Position numbers and translations under genes: made by a program. From positions 589,708 to 653,707 of the forward strand of contig JAQFWX010000024.1 in NCBI GenBank assembly GCA_027605045.1: DNA of 64,000 nt. The letters run 5' to 3'. The stretch comes from Phallus indusiatus (taxonomy: Eukaryota; Basidiomycota; Agaricomycetes; Phallales; Phallaceae). Below the pieces are notes generated by a model. The model was not told the DNA's origin and searched no databases. It saw only the letters and a list, made by a program, of their open reading frames with translations. This document shows, one piece after another, positions 1-10,564 of this stretch; the first letter of the stretch is position 1; each line of letters begins with the position of its first letter.

Positions 1-121
1 CGACCATCCCACTGGCAAAGGCACTTTCTCCGCTCGCGCCCAAGCCGCCGGCGATAAAGCCGCTTCAGGCAAATCCGTCCCGTCTCCGCCATCAAGTAAA
101 GGTCCCAAAGAGAAGAAGTAG
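1..121 (+). CDS. 3' end of an unidentified gene (partial)
   Basis: Reading from base 2, the frame stays open for 39 codons and stops at TAG 119-121. The visible tail is low-complexity and ends in a lysine-rich run (KGPKEKK). It is rich in Ala, Ser, Pro and Lys, like a disordered tail of a nuclear or cytosolic protein. Nothing identifies the family, because the body of the gene lies left of the window. The open frame, the codon choice and the AT-rich sequence that follows the stop support a genuine coding end. Confidence 0.5.
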   Translation, partial: DHPTGKGTFSARAQAAGDKAASGKSVPSPPSSKGPKEKK

Positions 122-1256
122 GATGATTGACGATGAGATGAGGTCGAGATTTTTCCAATCTTCCGGTGCTTTTGAGTACTGTGGAGTCAATTGGGGAGAG
201 TACGCCATTTTTTGTTTGTAGAGTATATAGTACTGCTTCTCGATGCTTCAGAGAATACCACAAGCTCTATTCTTCGTTCTTCGTTCTTCGTCCTTCGTTT
301 GTTTAGTGCATCATTTTTAGCTACTTCTAAACTTCTCAACTAGATCAACAATTTTGATTTCTTAAGAGAACACAGGAGAATACCCAGCTTGAGAAAACCA
401 TAACGAAAACGAAAAAGTAGAAGATATATAGAACGTTTTGTAAAAAGTGAGGCTTGCAAGATGAAACAAAAATTGAAACCGTGGTACCTCGTGGTAAGAA
501 AAAACGTTGATTGGCCCGGTTATTCCCGGCGTGACAGTATAGCGACAGGAGACGCGTTGAGCTTTCTGCGTCCTGCCTCTTCCTGCTTCCTGCCTCGGGA
601 GTCTGTATGTCAATGGTACGTTCTTTATCACACTCCTGAACGACAGTTCCATAGTTTTTAGTTTTTATCGCGCTTTACTGATAACCCTCATTGATATTCT
701 TCAAGCAGCGGTTAAGCGGCGTTCCCATTCTAGTTTTACGCATCCAATCCTGATATTACCCATGAAATAATAACGAGGCGGCGCTGGGTTGCTAACGTTT
801 TGTTCAATAACTTGGGTGCATTCCACCCAACCTCCCTTATCTTTTCACACAACCTCATATCGCACCCAAGCGCCAGATACGCACCATGTCGGAAACGTAA
901 GCTCTGGAGCGGCGCCAGGAGTGGATTCATCTGAAAAACATATCGGCAGTGGACGGCGTGACAACACACAGTTACACACCAAGCGTACGGTGTTCCTTCC
1001 CTGTTCCTCCCACATTCCTCGCCATCTGTTCGCGTACTTCACACCCTTCCCTTTCAATGACTTAACCTATAGACAGCAGTAAGATTATTGCTGTGTGGAG
1101 GAAGTCTACTGGATTTTCGGACTGATCCACGTATAGAAGACAAAAAGAGCGTGTGTAATCATAGGTAAGATATTCACATATATCTACATGTCCATTAAAA
1201 GTCCAACAAATTTCAGGCAAAGGATGCAAACTCTAAAGAGAAAATAATTAAACCTC
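122..1256. other. Intergenic region, no recognisable gene
   Basis: This stretch has only short overlapping open frames on both strands with no domain pattern and no consistent splice structure. The first few hundred bases are AT-rich and carry a repeated TTCGTTC-type pyrimidine tract near 270-300, which is compatible with the 3' UTR of the gene ending at 121. I see no transposon ends or RNA gene. Confidence 0.6.
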
Positions 1257-2806
1257 TCAGAAAACCTGAGTTTCTTCGCTACAAAGCTCCCGCCGCGTAG
1301 ATACACCTCTCACCGACTGTGATATAGCACTTTGTCGATTCGAGCGGGAGGACATTGCCTCTGTTTCACATATAGTATCCCAGGGTGTTTTTGGTTGGAA
1401 ATGTTGGAAAGGCGCAAAAACGTCATCCCCTGTACAGGTACTGTGGTGTGGATTGTTCAGGCTTCTCAAATTGAGCACTAAGCGACTACCCTGTTAGACG
1501 TCGTCGTCATTAAGTCCAGTTGCCTTGTTTCAAAAGGTGTTTTCAGTGCTTACCGTGATCACTGCGAGTTCGAGAGCCCATCTGGAGAATTGATTCATGT
1601 GAATGGCCTGAAACTTTTATTCTAGTCAAATTAACGCACTGTATGAGTGATAAACCCGTAATGTCTGTCTCAATAGCAGAAGCAGTAAAAATTCCTGAGA
1701 CGCGCTGTTGGCTGGAGAATATACGATGAACAACAAGTGATCATACCAAGGAGGACGGCATAGGTCCATATACCATCCCGTATAAAAATGAAATAAAAGG
1801 TGGATATACCCGCCGTTTTATTCCAAGATGTAATTGTTATTTCTATAAACCTGTAAAATTCAATTGACCTTGATACTACGTAAATAATTGAAGATGTAGA
1901 AGCATCTTACCTTCCTACTACTATGAAGAAGAGGAAGCTCTGAAAAATCATCTCCGAAATCCTAACGCGTATTTGATCAAAATTCCAGAAGACGGGAACG
2001 TGTAGCTACAAGTAAGGCGTACCAAATGTCGTGAAGAAATCGAGGCAGACTCATCGCAGCGCACTCATCACTTACACCAGGTACAAAAAAGGTGGTTAAG
2101 TGAACAATCGGAAACTTCAATCCAACCAGAACGGCCAAAACCAGCATAGTCACGCTGTTCAAAATGCAGAGAATGGTTACACCAAAGAGTACTTTTTTGT
2201 CTCTCTCGCAGAATGCATAGACTGTATGAGGCAGTGTCAGTAAGGAGGCTAGAATGGATTTTGAGTAAGATAAACATGATGGAGCATACCACGGTAAGCA
2301 AGTAATGCATCAACGGCGCATAACACAAATACAGTACTCAGTGAATAGTACCAAACATACACGCGACATATATCTCCTGTCGTAAAATCGCCTATAAGTA
2401 GGATAAAACCCACTCTGAAAATAAAAAGGGTTCAACCGCATTCGCTTTCAATGAGGTTGGAATTTATTACATCGATTGGCTTAAACATCCATATCGAATC
2501 AAAAGAAACAGGTATTTCACGACAGATTTTCGAGACCTGTAAATTTTCCATCAGATATACATTTAATGTACGGGTCAATAGGATTGAACGACGCTAACCT
2601 CCATATTAAATCAACTTCCTGGTCGTATGCAATTATGATATCCCATATTAAAAGTGCACAAGCAGAAGCTGAGACCGAAATCATCATGTATAAATTTTTT
2701 TAGTATTAACCCAAATAAACATACCTCTAGATAAAAGATCAATGTAACTCTGTGAGTCCCCTGAAGACAGCTTTTCCGCCAGCGAAGATACAGTCGTGGT
2801 GTTCAT
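1257..2806 (-). CDS. DUF6533 domain multi-pass membrane protein, copy A
   Basis: About nine exons can be joined in phase from the ATG at 2806 to the stop at 1257. Exon 1 is 2806-2725 (MNTTTVSSLAEKLSSG...), followed by an exon with LLIWDIIIAYDQEVDLIWR. That Asp-Tyr-Asp/Glu-Val-x-x-x-Trp pattern is the hallmark of the DUF6533 N-terminal domain of agaricomycete membrane proteins. Next come KYLFLLIRYG, a hydrophobic YVWYYSLSTVFVLCAVDALLAYR segment, further hydrophobic helices, and GSRLVLNLRSL, the usual end of the last helix. A hydrophilic Ser/Arg-rich tail closes the protein. I count roughly seven membrane segments. The molecular function of this family is unknown. It is the left-most member of a tandem array with copies B and C, and all splice phases agree, so I regard it as potentially functional. 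Confidence 0.75.
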
Positions 2807-3330
2807 CAAATTTCACGTTAATAAAGTTTAAGCTGAGAAGTAAAACGGAATAATGGTGTTTATTGGAGAACATGGGTATATATATTAATTGATAGGTAGC
2901 AATAAAGCTATTGTAACGAGATAATGAGGCGGCTCAGTTCCTCAGACTCAGTCTTCTTGTACTATTCAGATTCTGTACACATTACACAGGTCAGAGGAAG
3001 CGAACTTGTGTCGGGCGGGCTATAATAGAACTGGAGCATGATGGTGAACGGTGCGATTCGTCAGTCGAGTCCTGGCTCGGCTCATATGCCTTCAGGTGAA
3101 TTGAATCAATTGATCAGTTCTCAGGATCATCAATTATACTGAGGTTGAAATTCTGTCAGAGCGAGTGAGAAGATATACCTAAATGATGGCTGGAGACAAA
3201 TATAAAGTCTTGGATGCGGCCTCAACTTAGATGACGCAATCGCGGAAGACAACGATTCACTGGGCAAACATATTCAGATGTTGTCGTAGAATATATTTAC
3301 ACGTATCAAACATTACTGCGGTTTTGATCC
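2720..3330. repeat. Duplicated 5' unit of the DUF6533 array, copy 1
   Basis: This segment contains exon 1, the TATA-like box and the upstream flank of copy A. It matches 5368-6005 along its whole length, with substitutions and small indels. Shared landmarks include the exon itself, GGGTATATAT, GGAGCATGA, a tract with GTCAGTCGAG and the distal ATTACTGCGGT. The divergence suggests an old duplication. Confidence 0.7.
2877..2886 (-). promoter_or_regulatory. TATA-like box of DUF6533 copy A
   Basis: An alternating TATATATA stretch lies about 70-80 nt upstream of the copy A ATG. The same GGGTATATATA context sits about 80 nt upstream of the orphan first exon at 5456, so the motif is preserved between duplicated promoters. 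This is a positional argument only. Confidence 0.45.
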
Positions 3331-3697
3331 TGAGAAAGAAACAATATTAGTGTCTCAGCGCAAACTGGCAAGCGCTGTACACTTCGAAGCTGATCGTTCT
3401 ATATGAATACTTTTTTAACGAACGCGACCTCAAGCGCACCGAGCTTAAACCGTTTGTTAATTTTCCCACTGGGGTTTTCGTGCATGATATTTATCGTTTC
3501 TTACGTTGATAATTGAGGTCGGCTTGATTCAGGACTTCGCCATTTCCTGAACCACCGGAGATTGCAAAAAAGGAAAAAGCTCCGTCACGATATTGTATGG
3601 ACGTTTTTTAAAGGGTTATATTATCCTCTTATCTATCACGGACCCCTCGTGTCATTCAAGTTACTCCGTCGCTTCAGCCGGCGTTTAGGCTATCTGA
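2887..3697. other. Upstream flank of copy A and downstream flank of copy B
   Basis: No gene is visible. The left part is duplicated at about 5545-6005. The right part (about 3500-3690) is duplicated at about 6720-6915 as the 3' flank of copy C; both carry a polyA-like run and a TTATATTATCC landmark. The junction between the two kinds of duplicated sequence lies near 3330-3500. Confidence 0.55.
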
Positions 3698-5149
3698 TCA
3701 CGACGTTCTCTGTAGTTCCAATACGTTTTCAGAATGCTCAGACAACGTAACCTCTGGAAAACATAGAGAATTATTGAAGAGTATTTCCATTCCTATAGGT
3801 TTTGAATTTGTCATGACGACATTGGCATGCGAACTTGAAGCACCTAGGCTTTTTAAATTGAGTATTAAACGACTGCCCTGAAAATACGTTGTATTCAAGT
3901 TTCGTTTTTGCAAGATGTTTTTTGTATCATACCACAATCACCGTCAAAGAGGAGGCCCATCTAAGAATTGAGTTCATCATGATATCAATCTTTGAGTCAT
4001 ATAGCCCTCGGATGACGCACTGTATAAATGATGGCCCCAAGATTGTGGTCTGAGCTGCGGAAATAACATAGATTCCTAAGACAGTGTAATGTTTCATCCA
4101 TATCTCGGCTTGCGATAGAATAACCATACCAAAAAGAAGAAAGAATGCCCATATACCATCCCGAATAAACACAAAATACAGATTAGATATACCCATCGCA
4201 TTTCTCCAAGGAGTAGCTGCTAGCATTTTGATCGACCTATACATACGGCATCTTTAGCCTTAATACTGTACGAAATATTCGATATAGGTCAAATGTGTTA
4301 CCTTCCTAATACGAAGAGGAAAATAAAACCCTGAAATATCAGCTCAGAGATCCTATAGTGATTCTAAAAACCAAAGCAATGAATAAGGTAATTAATATTA
4401 GCCGTGCAAGAGCCGGGGAAACCTATGACGCAGTGTCCAGTTATTCCGGATGCAAAGAATGCAGTAGAGGGAAAATTTGCGAGTTTGAGGTTAATTGAAA
4501 CCGCGATGACCAGAGTTGCTGCGCCATCTAGTCCCCAAATCAAAAGTAAAAATATTGCGGTTTCTTCCGTAAAAGGCGAAAGCTAGCATAAAGAATTGAA
4601 ATGAGCTTCGAATATACTTGTATAACTTGAAGGAAGCAAAACATACCACGATAAACAAGCAGTAAATCAACAGCGTATAATAAAACTAAACTGCTGGAAG
4701 CATCATACCATATATACCCATCACATATGTTATGTTTTGTATTTACATCGCTGAACGGCAAGATTAGGGTTATTCTGCAAACAGCTTCCCTATGTAAATC
4801 GAACAATTGAAACAATGGCATTCCTTACATTCCTTGGCTCAATCCACCGTATCTGATAAAAATAAATAAGTACTTGACAATAGAGCTTGGACTCCTAGCA
4901 GCATGTGTTAGACGTAGGCATGGCTGATGACAGCAAGTGATATTAACCTCCAAATCAGTTCAACTTCTTGATCATAGGTGATTAGGATATCCCATAGCAA
5001 AATCACGGAAGCAGATACTGATATGAATTAATTATCAAATAACCTTGAGATCGGTTAGAAGAATGTCACTTTGAGATAATAATTTAATGTAGCCTTGTAA
5101 TAGAATCTCGGAAGTTGACACAGAACGGAAAGTTCGTAGGGGTATCCAT
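3698..5149 (-). pseudogene. DUF6533 membrane protein, copy B, probably broken
   Basis: Most exons of the family can be found: WDILITYDQEVELIWR, GYIWYDASSSLVLLYAVDLLLVYR, a segment with IRDGIWAFFLLFGM, and GSRLILNLKSLGAS before the stop at 3698. Two faults are visible. In the exon after LLVYR, the sequence following GRN lacks about eight bases compared with copy C (near 4550-4558), and this shifts the frame. The first exon (near 5149, MDTPTNFPF...) also diverges and loses its frame compared with the equivalent exon of copy C. Copy B is closer to copy C than to copy A over its entire length, including the 3' flank. An alternative splice that rescues the frame cannot be excluded. Confidence 0.6.
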
Positions 5150-5367
5150 CGATACAATGAAAAGAGATCCGACTCGAAAAACAGTCTTATAACAAATAAC
5201 AAACCGGAGCTGAGGTCTGATTGAGATTCATATGGGGGTCAACATCAGTGTTGATTACAATTTACAAGCCTGAGCCCCGAGACCCCACTTCAAACTTTAA
5301 GACCTCATGCCATCGTGAGGTGAGTTGAATCACATGTCATAAGAACCAGACAGCACTAACCTATTAT

Positions 5368-6005
5368 GTATACCCCTTGGATAAAAGATCAATGTAACTC
5401 CGTGAGTCCCCTGAAGACAGCTTTTCTACCAGAGAAGATGCAGTCATGGTGTTCATCAAGATCAAGTCATTCATTAATGAAGTTGAAGCTGAAAAATTAA
5501 AACGAAAGAATAATGTTTGTTGTTTTGAAAACACGGGTATATATAGTAATTAATAGATATTAGCAACGTCGAAGCTTTCGCAGCGAGAGTCGAGACACTG
5601 GTGTGGCACCTTAGTTGATCAGGCTCAGGCTGTTGAGATTCTATACACAACATTATAACTCAGGTAGGAGAGCGGGATGAATATCAGCCGAGCTATAATA
5701 AAAATGGAGCATGACGGAGAACGGTACAACTTGTCAGTCGAGCCCCAGCTCGGTGCAAATGTCTCCAGGTGAATTAATTTATTCTCAGGATATCATTAAT
5801 CATGCGGGGGTCGAGATTCTTGCAGAGTGATTGAGGAATAGATCATGATATAATTAAATGATGGCGGGAAACAAATCAATATAAAAGTCTTAGACGCGAC
5901 CTCAGCTTAGATGACGCAGTGACGGAAAGCAGCGATTGCATCGGCGAACATGTTTAGATGTCGTCGCGGAATATGTTTATGTGTATCAAAAAATTACTGC
6001 GGTCA
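5368..6005. repeat. Duplicated 5' unit of the DUF6533 array, copy 2
   Basis: This is the partner of 2720-3330. It carries the orphan exon, the GGGTATATATAG box and the distal flank ending near ATTACTGCGGT at about 6003. The similarity stops abruptly there, where a unique insert begins. Confidence 0.7.
5374..5456 (-). pseudogene. Orphan DUF6533 first exon of A type
   Basis: An ATG at 5456 opens MNTMTASSLVEKLSSGDS, nearly identical to exon 1 of copy A, and ends at a possible donor next to 5373. It has its own duplicated promoter flank upstream. The sequence immediately downstream on the minus strand is not the A-type second exon but the C-type first exon of copy B. It therefore looks like the left-over head of a gene whose body was lost or replaced by recombination, or an alternative first exon for copy B. 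Confidence 0.55.
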
Positions 6006-6720
6006 TTGTGGGGTTCCCACAGAGTATAATAAGATTATTTCCATTTTCTATGAATTTATCTAGTTAGTTTCGTTCAAACAAATATCTGCCACATGGTCGT
6101 TCTTAGCAGACAGGCTCCATTTTCGACATTTTAAGTATCTACTGCATATATGCGGCTTTTTCATGTTCCTTTCTATGATTTTTCTTTTGTTTCTATTTTT
6201 AAGTCTACGATGTAGGACAGGGAGGACGCTTTGTATGCTAGAGGAAGGCATGTTGGACCGAAAAAGACCTCCTTCATGGACAGCCCAGGTTTGGGAGGGC
6301 CGGACTGCTACATGTCACCTATTGTCCCAGAACTTGGACAACTCTGGACAGGGTGCGAGGTATTTTTAGGACAATGAGCTGGACTTTGTGTACTTCGGAC
6401 TTCTGGATCCCAGTTTTGTATTTAAACTCTTTCTTTCTCTCTTACAATACAGTTTAGTTTTGCCCCTCTTTTCTGCTCTCACTGTCAAAGTCTTGAGAAA
6501 GCGAATTTTATTTCCATCTACTTTACATTCTATCTACTTATCTATTCTCTCTGCAAATCATCTTCCCTCTTACCTGTAGGCTGTATAGCTCCTTCTGCTT
6601 CCCCTCATCATCGTGTAAGAATATTAGATTCTTTCTAGGTAGTCGGCAGACAACTAAGAGAGGTGGCGCGCTTCATAGAACGCGGTGATACGGCGTTCGT
6701 CTCCTATTTGAACAGTGTCC
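6006..6720. other. Unique insert between duplicated units
   Basis: This stretch has no counterpart in the otherwise duplicated flanks of the array. It contains short open frames without recognisable domains and a long pyrimidine-rich segment (about 6420-6600). The composition is compatible with a decayed LTR or another transposon relic. I could not identify matching ends or a target-site duplication, so it is left unclassified. No other gene is seen between 5457 and 6961. Confidence 0.35.
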
Positions 6721-6961
6721 TTTTTAAGCTTATAATTGAAATCGGTTTGATCCAGCTTGTTCCCAGAGTCCTGATGCAGTGCTTCTTCATTTACTCAATC
6801 ACCTGAGATTCCAAAAAAAAACCATCGTTACAAGATTGCATAGACATTTTTTCTAAGAGTTATATTATCCTTAACTAATTTAATTTATCGCGGATCCTTC
6901 GCGTCGTGTCGAGGCAGACCAGTGTCAATAAATATTATTGAAATTACAAAACACCACCGTT

Positions 6962-8448
6962 TCAACCTTCCAGGCCTTCTGATCGCGACATTCTCTGGAG
7001 TTCCAATACGTCTTCAGCATGCTTAGACAATACAACCTCTGGAACACATAGAGTATTATTGAAGAATATTTCCATTCCTATTGGTTTCGAATTTGTCATG
7101 ATGAAATTAGCATGTGAAGCACCTAGGCTTTTTAAATTGAGTATTAAACGACTGCCCTGAAAATGCGTTGTATTCAGGTTTTTGCTTTGCAAGATGTTTT
7201 TTGTATCGTACCACAATCACTGTCAAAGATAGAGCCCATCTAAGAATTGAATTGATGTCAATCTTCAAGTCATATATGATATAGCCCTCGGATGACGCAC
7301 TGTACAAATGATATCCCAAAAACTGTGGTCTGAGCTGCGGAAGTAACATAGATTCCTAAGACAGCGTAATGCTTCATCAAATTTCGTCTTATTAATACGA
7401 TAGAGATAAAGATAATCATACCGAAAAGAAGAAAAAATGCCCATATACCATCTCGAATAAACACAAAATACAGATTAGATGTACCCATCGTATTTTTCCA
7501 AGGAGTAGCTGCTAACATTTTGATCGACCTATACATACGGCACCTTAGGCCTTAATACTGTACGAGATGTCTGATGGTCAAATGTATCACCTTCCTAATA
7601 CAAGGAGAAACATAAAACCCTGAAATATCAGCTCTGAAATCCTATAGTAATTTGAATAACCAGAGCGACGAATAGGATAATTAGTCTTACCATAAGTCGT
7701 GGAAGAGCTGAGGAAGACCCGTTAAGACGCAATCTCCAGTTAATTCGGATAAAAAGGATGGAGTAGGATAAAAGACTGTGAGTTTGAGGCCCAGTAAAAT
7801 CACAATTATCAGAGTTGCTGCGCCATCTAGTGCCCACATCAAAAATAAACCGATTAGAACTTTGCGGTTTCTTCCGTAAAAGGCGAAAGCTAGCATAAAC
7901 AGTCAAAATGAGATTCGAATATATACGAATAAGGAGACAAAGCACACTACGATAAACAAGTAGTATATCAACGGCGTATAATAAAACTAGACCGCTGGAA
8001 GCGTCATACCATATATATGCTTTACATATGTTATGTTTTGTCTTTAAATCACTGAATGGCAAGACTAGGGTTATTCTGTGAATGGTTTCATTGAAGTAAA
8101 TTGAACAATTGAAACAATGGCATCCCTTACATTGCTTGGCTCAGTCCCCCGTATCTAATAAAGATAAATAAGTACTTGACAATAGAGCTTGGACTCCTAG
8201 CGGCATGGGTTAAATGTAGTCGTGGCTTATGGCAGCAAGCACTGACCTCCAAATCAGTTCAACTTCTTGATCGTAGGTGATTATGATATCCCATAATAAG
8301 AGCACGGAAGCAGATACTTATTAGATTCAATTATAAAATATGTAAATCTTGAGGTCACTGTTAGAAGGATGTCACCTTGAGATAAGAATTCAATGTAGCC
8401 TTGTGATAGTAGCTCCCTCAAGAACGGAAAGTTTGTAGGGATATTCAT
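6962..8448 (-). CDS. DUF6533 domain multi-pass membrane protein, copy C
   Basis: The ATG at 8448 (MNIPTNFPFLRELLSQG...) joins in phase to WDIIITYDQEVELIWR, then KYLFIFIRYGGLSQA, AYIWYDASSGLVLLYAVDILLVYR, and a long exon with FAFYGRNRK and several hydrophobic helices ending in FHDLW. ISELIFQGFMFLLVLG and IRDGIWAFFLLFG follow. The gene ends with GSRLILNLKSLGASHAN and a charged tail, with the stop at 6962. These are the DUF6533 landmarks in the family order, and the function is unknown. One stretch (about 7250-7400) does not read through in a single frame. It needs either a short extra intron or reflects a small indel relative to copy B, so the C-terminal exon structure is uncertain. Confidence 0.65.
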
Positions 8449-8559
8449 CGATACGTTGATAGCTCGGCGAAAAGAGAAGGGAAACACGACTGTTATTGTC
8501 TTGTAAACTAATGAAATGTCTTTAGTCTTTATATGCACGTAATCTAAATTCCGGGGTCT

Positions 8560-8780
8560 TAAAAATGGTCCTAATATGCAACTTAAAGGAATAGAAAGGC
8601 AAGAAATTTAATTGTGGATGGAGTGAAATGCGCAAGAGAAATCAAAGTTGGTAAAGAAAGACGGACCGACACATATACTGACTAGTGTTGCCCACGGTTG
8701 GCTATGGTTGGCCATGGCAAACACTAATATCGACCATCAACAAATCTCTGCTTATAGCCTGTTCGGGCACGCGACTTTAT
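8560..8780. repeat. Dispersed repeat shared with 25090-25250
   Basis: Scattered but collinear similarity links this region to about 25090-25250. Landmarks are a tract with GAAA..TTTAATTG, CCG(A/G)C(A/G)CATATAC, then ACAAATCTCTGC and TAGCCTGTT. The copy here is interrupted by the 43-bp palindrome at 8684-8726. The nature of the repeat is unknown; it may be an old non-autonomous element or a duplicated promoter piece. Confidence 0.4.
8684..8726. mobile_element. 43-bp palindromic mini-element
   Basis: The segment begins TAGTGTTGCC and ends GGCAAACACTA, so its two arms are near-complementary, with GGTTGG and CCATGG motifs between them. It can fold into one hairpin. It sits at a position where the related sequence near 25190 has nothing comparable, which suggests a small insertion. 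No protein-coding capacity exists. Confidence 0.45.
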
Positions 8781-8833
8781 AAGAAATAAGAAGTCGGAAC
8801 TGAGGTCTGATCGAAATTCATACGTGAATTCAG

Positions 8834-8980
8834 AATGTCGCAAAAATCTTTCATGATTATAATCATTTTGGGGGGGTTTATAAAAGCATTATAAATTGCA
8901 TTTAATGTCTGAATTGAAATATAAACCCCAAAAGTTAAAAGTAAGCGCCTTTATAAATTGCCAAAGATTTTTGCGACATT
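8834..8980. mobile_element. MITE-like element with perfect 18-bp terminal inverted repeats
   Basis: AATGTCGCAAAAATCTTT at 8834-8851 is the exact reverse complement of 8963-8980. Inside is a second inverted pair: TTTTGGGG followed by TTTATA, against TATAAACCCCAAAA. There are also two copies of TTATAAATTGC. The whole 147 bp can fold into a long interrupted hairpin and has no open frame. The flanks (a TTCATAC-like segment to the left and ATCAACA..GTTGATT to the right) resemble a continuous segment near 5225-5265 that lacks the element, so it looks inserted. The target-site duplication is not clear. Confidence 0.65.
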
Positions 8981-9069
8981 GCATCAACACAAGCGTTGAT
9001 TGCAATCTCCATCATGGTGTAAGCTATCGCTAAAGAAGATGCTCGAGAATCAAGACAAGAAAACTTGTC

Positions 9070-10036
9070 ATGTCTAAGCCGTTATCAGCAAACTCACACA
9101 TGGAACCCGAAGTTTCAGTTTTCTTTTCGAAAAACCACAATGACGCTTGCTACTTAGCAACGGCGGAGTTTCGTCATGTGCATTACATAATATCTTGGTT
9201 CATAGAAGCGCTCAATTTTTCGCTCTCGCTCGCTCACATTGATTTCATTAGAATCTCCTTGGCCCTAATGCCCAGCGAACGACCGTGTCGTTCTATTCTC
9301 GATTCGAGTAAACGTTGGGTAGTATGCGAAACTGGGAAATCGCAGTTTGCTTATCAACAACGATCGTCGAACCATAAATCTCAGGGCCCTGGTGGCCCGT
9401 CTCAGTTGAAGGCATATAGAGACACGGCATATTGGGGGAAGGATAAAATGACATACGAAGAACTTACATCGGCATGGGATGCCTTTAATAGATCCGAAGA
9501 GCTCAACGCGTTTTATTTTACTCAGTCCGAGGTACGTCCTGTTCTAAGCGTATCCCGCAGGTTTCGTGACTAATGAGGTCTTTTGGTAGGCTGTCGACCG
9601 TGTTCTAGCACAGGTGTTTCAGGACGTGCGGGTTGACTGCGAGGACTTGGATGGGTTTAAACCGTCTCGTGAAGCATCGAAGCTAAGCTCGAACTGCGGT
9701 AGACATGGTCCGGATAGTTGTAAAAGAATGGGCTGTGGCGTGAGTAGACCATGTCGCCTTCTGATACAAGTTCTTTGATATATAAGGCTTCTAGTGGAAG
9801 GTCGATCATTCTTCAGGGGTGCAAGATACTTCTGCCACCGGTATCTATGATGAACCTGACATCGACCAGTTGACTATCCCACCGTCGTCACCCCGGAATA
9901 GTGTACGTGTAGACATGTACCTTTGTGTCCCAAATAAGTTTTGACGCTTTCACAGGCTGAGACATGTACTTCTACCCATACGTTGTGCAATCATAAGGAC
10001 CCCCCGCATCGGCCATACCCATATTCGTCTCACTAA
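9070..10036 (+). CDS. Uncharacterised protein
   Basis: An open frame from the ATG at 9070 runs to about 9531 and joins through an intron ending at 9591 to an exon reading AVDRVLAQVFQDVRVDC. Two further exons follow (VQDTSATGIYDEPDID... and a last one starting AETCTSTHT), with a stop at 10034-10036. An alternative start is the ATG at 9268 (MPSERPCRSILDS), which would remove an N-terminal stretch that could be leader sequence. The readable core includes AYRDTAYWGKDKMTYEELTS, a hydrophilic segment with aromatic residues. I recognise no domain. Splice phases fit with GT-AG introns of about 60 nt, but the third junction has more than one possible donor. Confidence 0.45.
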
Positions 10037-10564
10037 TTGACCACTAAACTCTGCTTATCACTGTATCGATACAATACTGTCACACCATTTTTATCATCCT
10101 GTAGCTTTTCTTAGACCCATACACTGTAGTTCATATAATAATCGAGATACTGTTCTTATGAGAAATCATGCTTGAGCGTGGAGTTTTCAGAAACGAAAAA
10201 TAGTTATTAAGCTATGAAGACAAAAGGATCATAATACTGTGTGTATAATGCTCATGCAAAGTAATAAAGTGATTGAAAGTATCCAAACGACGAAAATGAT
10301 GAATGAGGAAACGAGGAAAGCATAGATAGCAAAGACAGCAATACGATGATGGCATGACAGTACTAGACAAGACATGGGGGGCTCATACTGCAAATGGGGT
10401 CAGAGGGAAGTCAAAAGCGTTCTAACGGTTCTTGGCGTACCTTTTACACTCCAGCGATGTGTAGCGTAATGTACAGCTGGCTTCGGGATTGATGATACAC
10501 ATACACAATTAGACATAATTTGCGAGGAAAAGAGTATAAAGAAGTTGGGATGTGTTAGACACGG
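10037..10564. other. Intergenic region between convergent genes
   Basis: This holds the 3' flanks of the gene ending at 10036 (plus strand) and of MPS1 ending at 10565 (minus strand). It is AT-rich with short A-rich tracts typical of fungal 3' regions. I see no gene. Confidence 0.6.

Larger units (their letters stand above)
8539..9069. other. Intergenic region holding two palindromic elements
   Basis: This is the upstream flank of DUF6533 copy C and holds the elements described separately. The part outside them (8780-8833 and 8981-9000) resembles the region upstream of copy B (about 5205-5265), so it belongs to the duplicated unit. No additional gene is seen. Confidence 0.55.

Noticed and set aside
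6163..6369. Possible transposon-derived peptide in the unique insert
   Set aside because: The translation shows no reverse transcriptase, integrase or transposase motif, so a specific element cannot be claimed.
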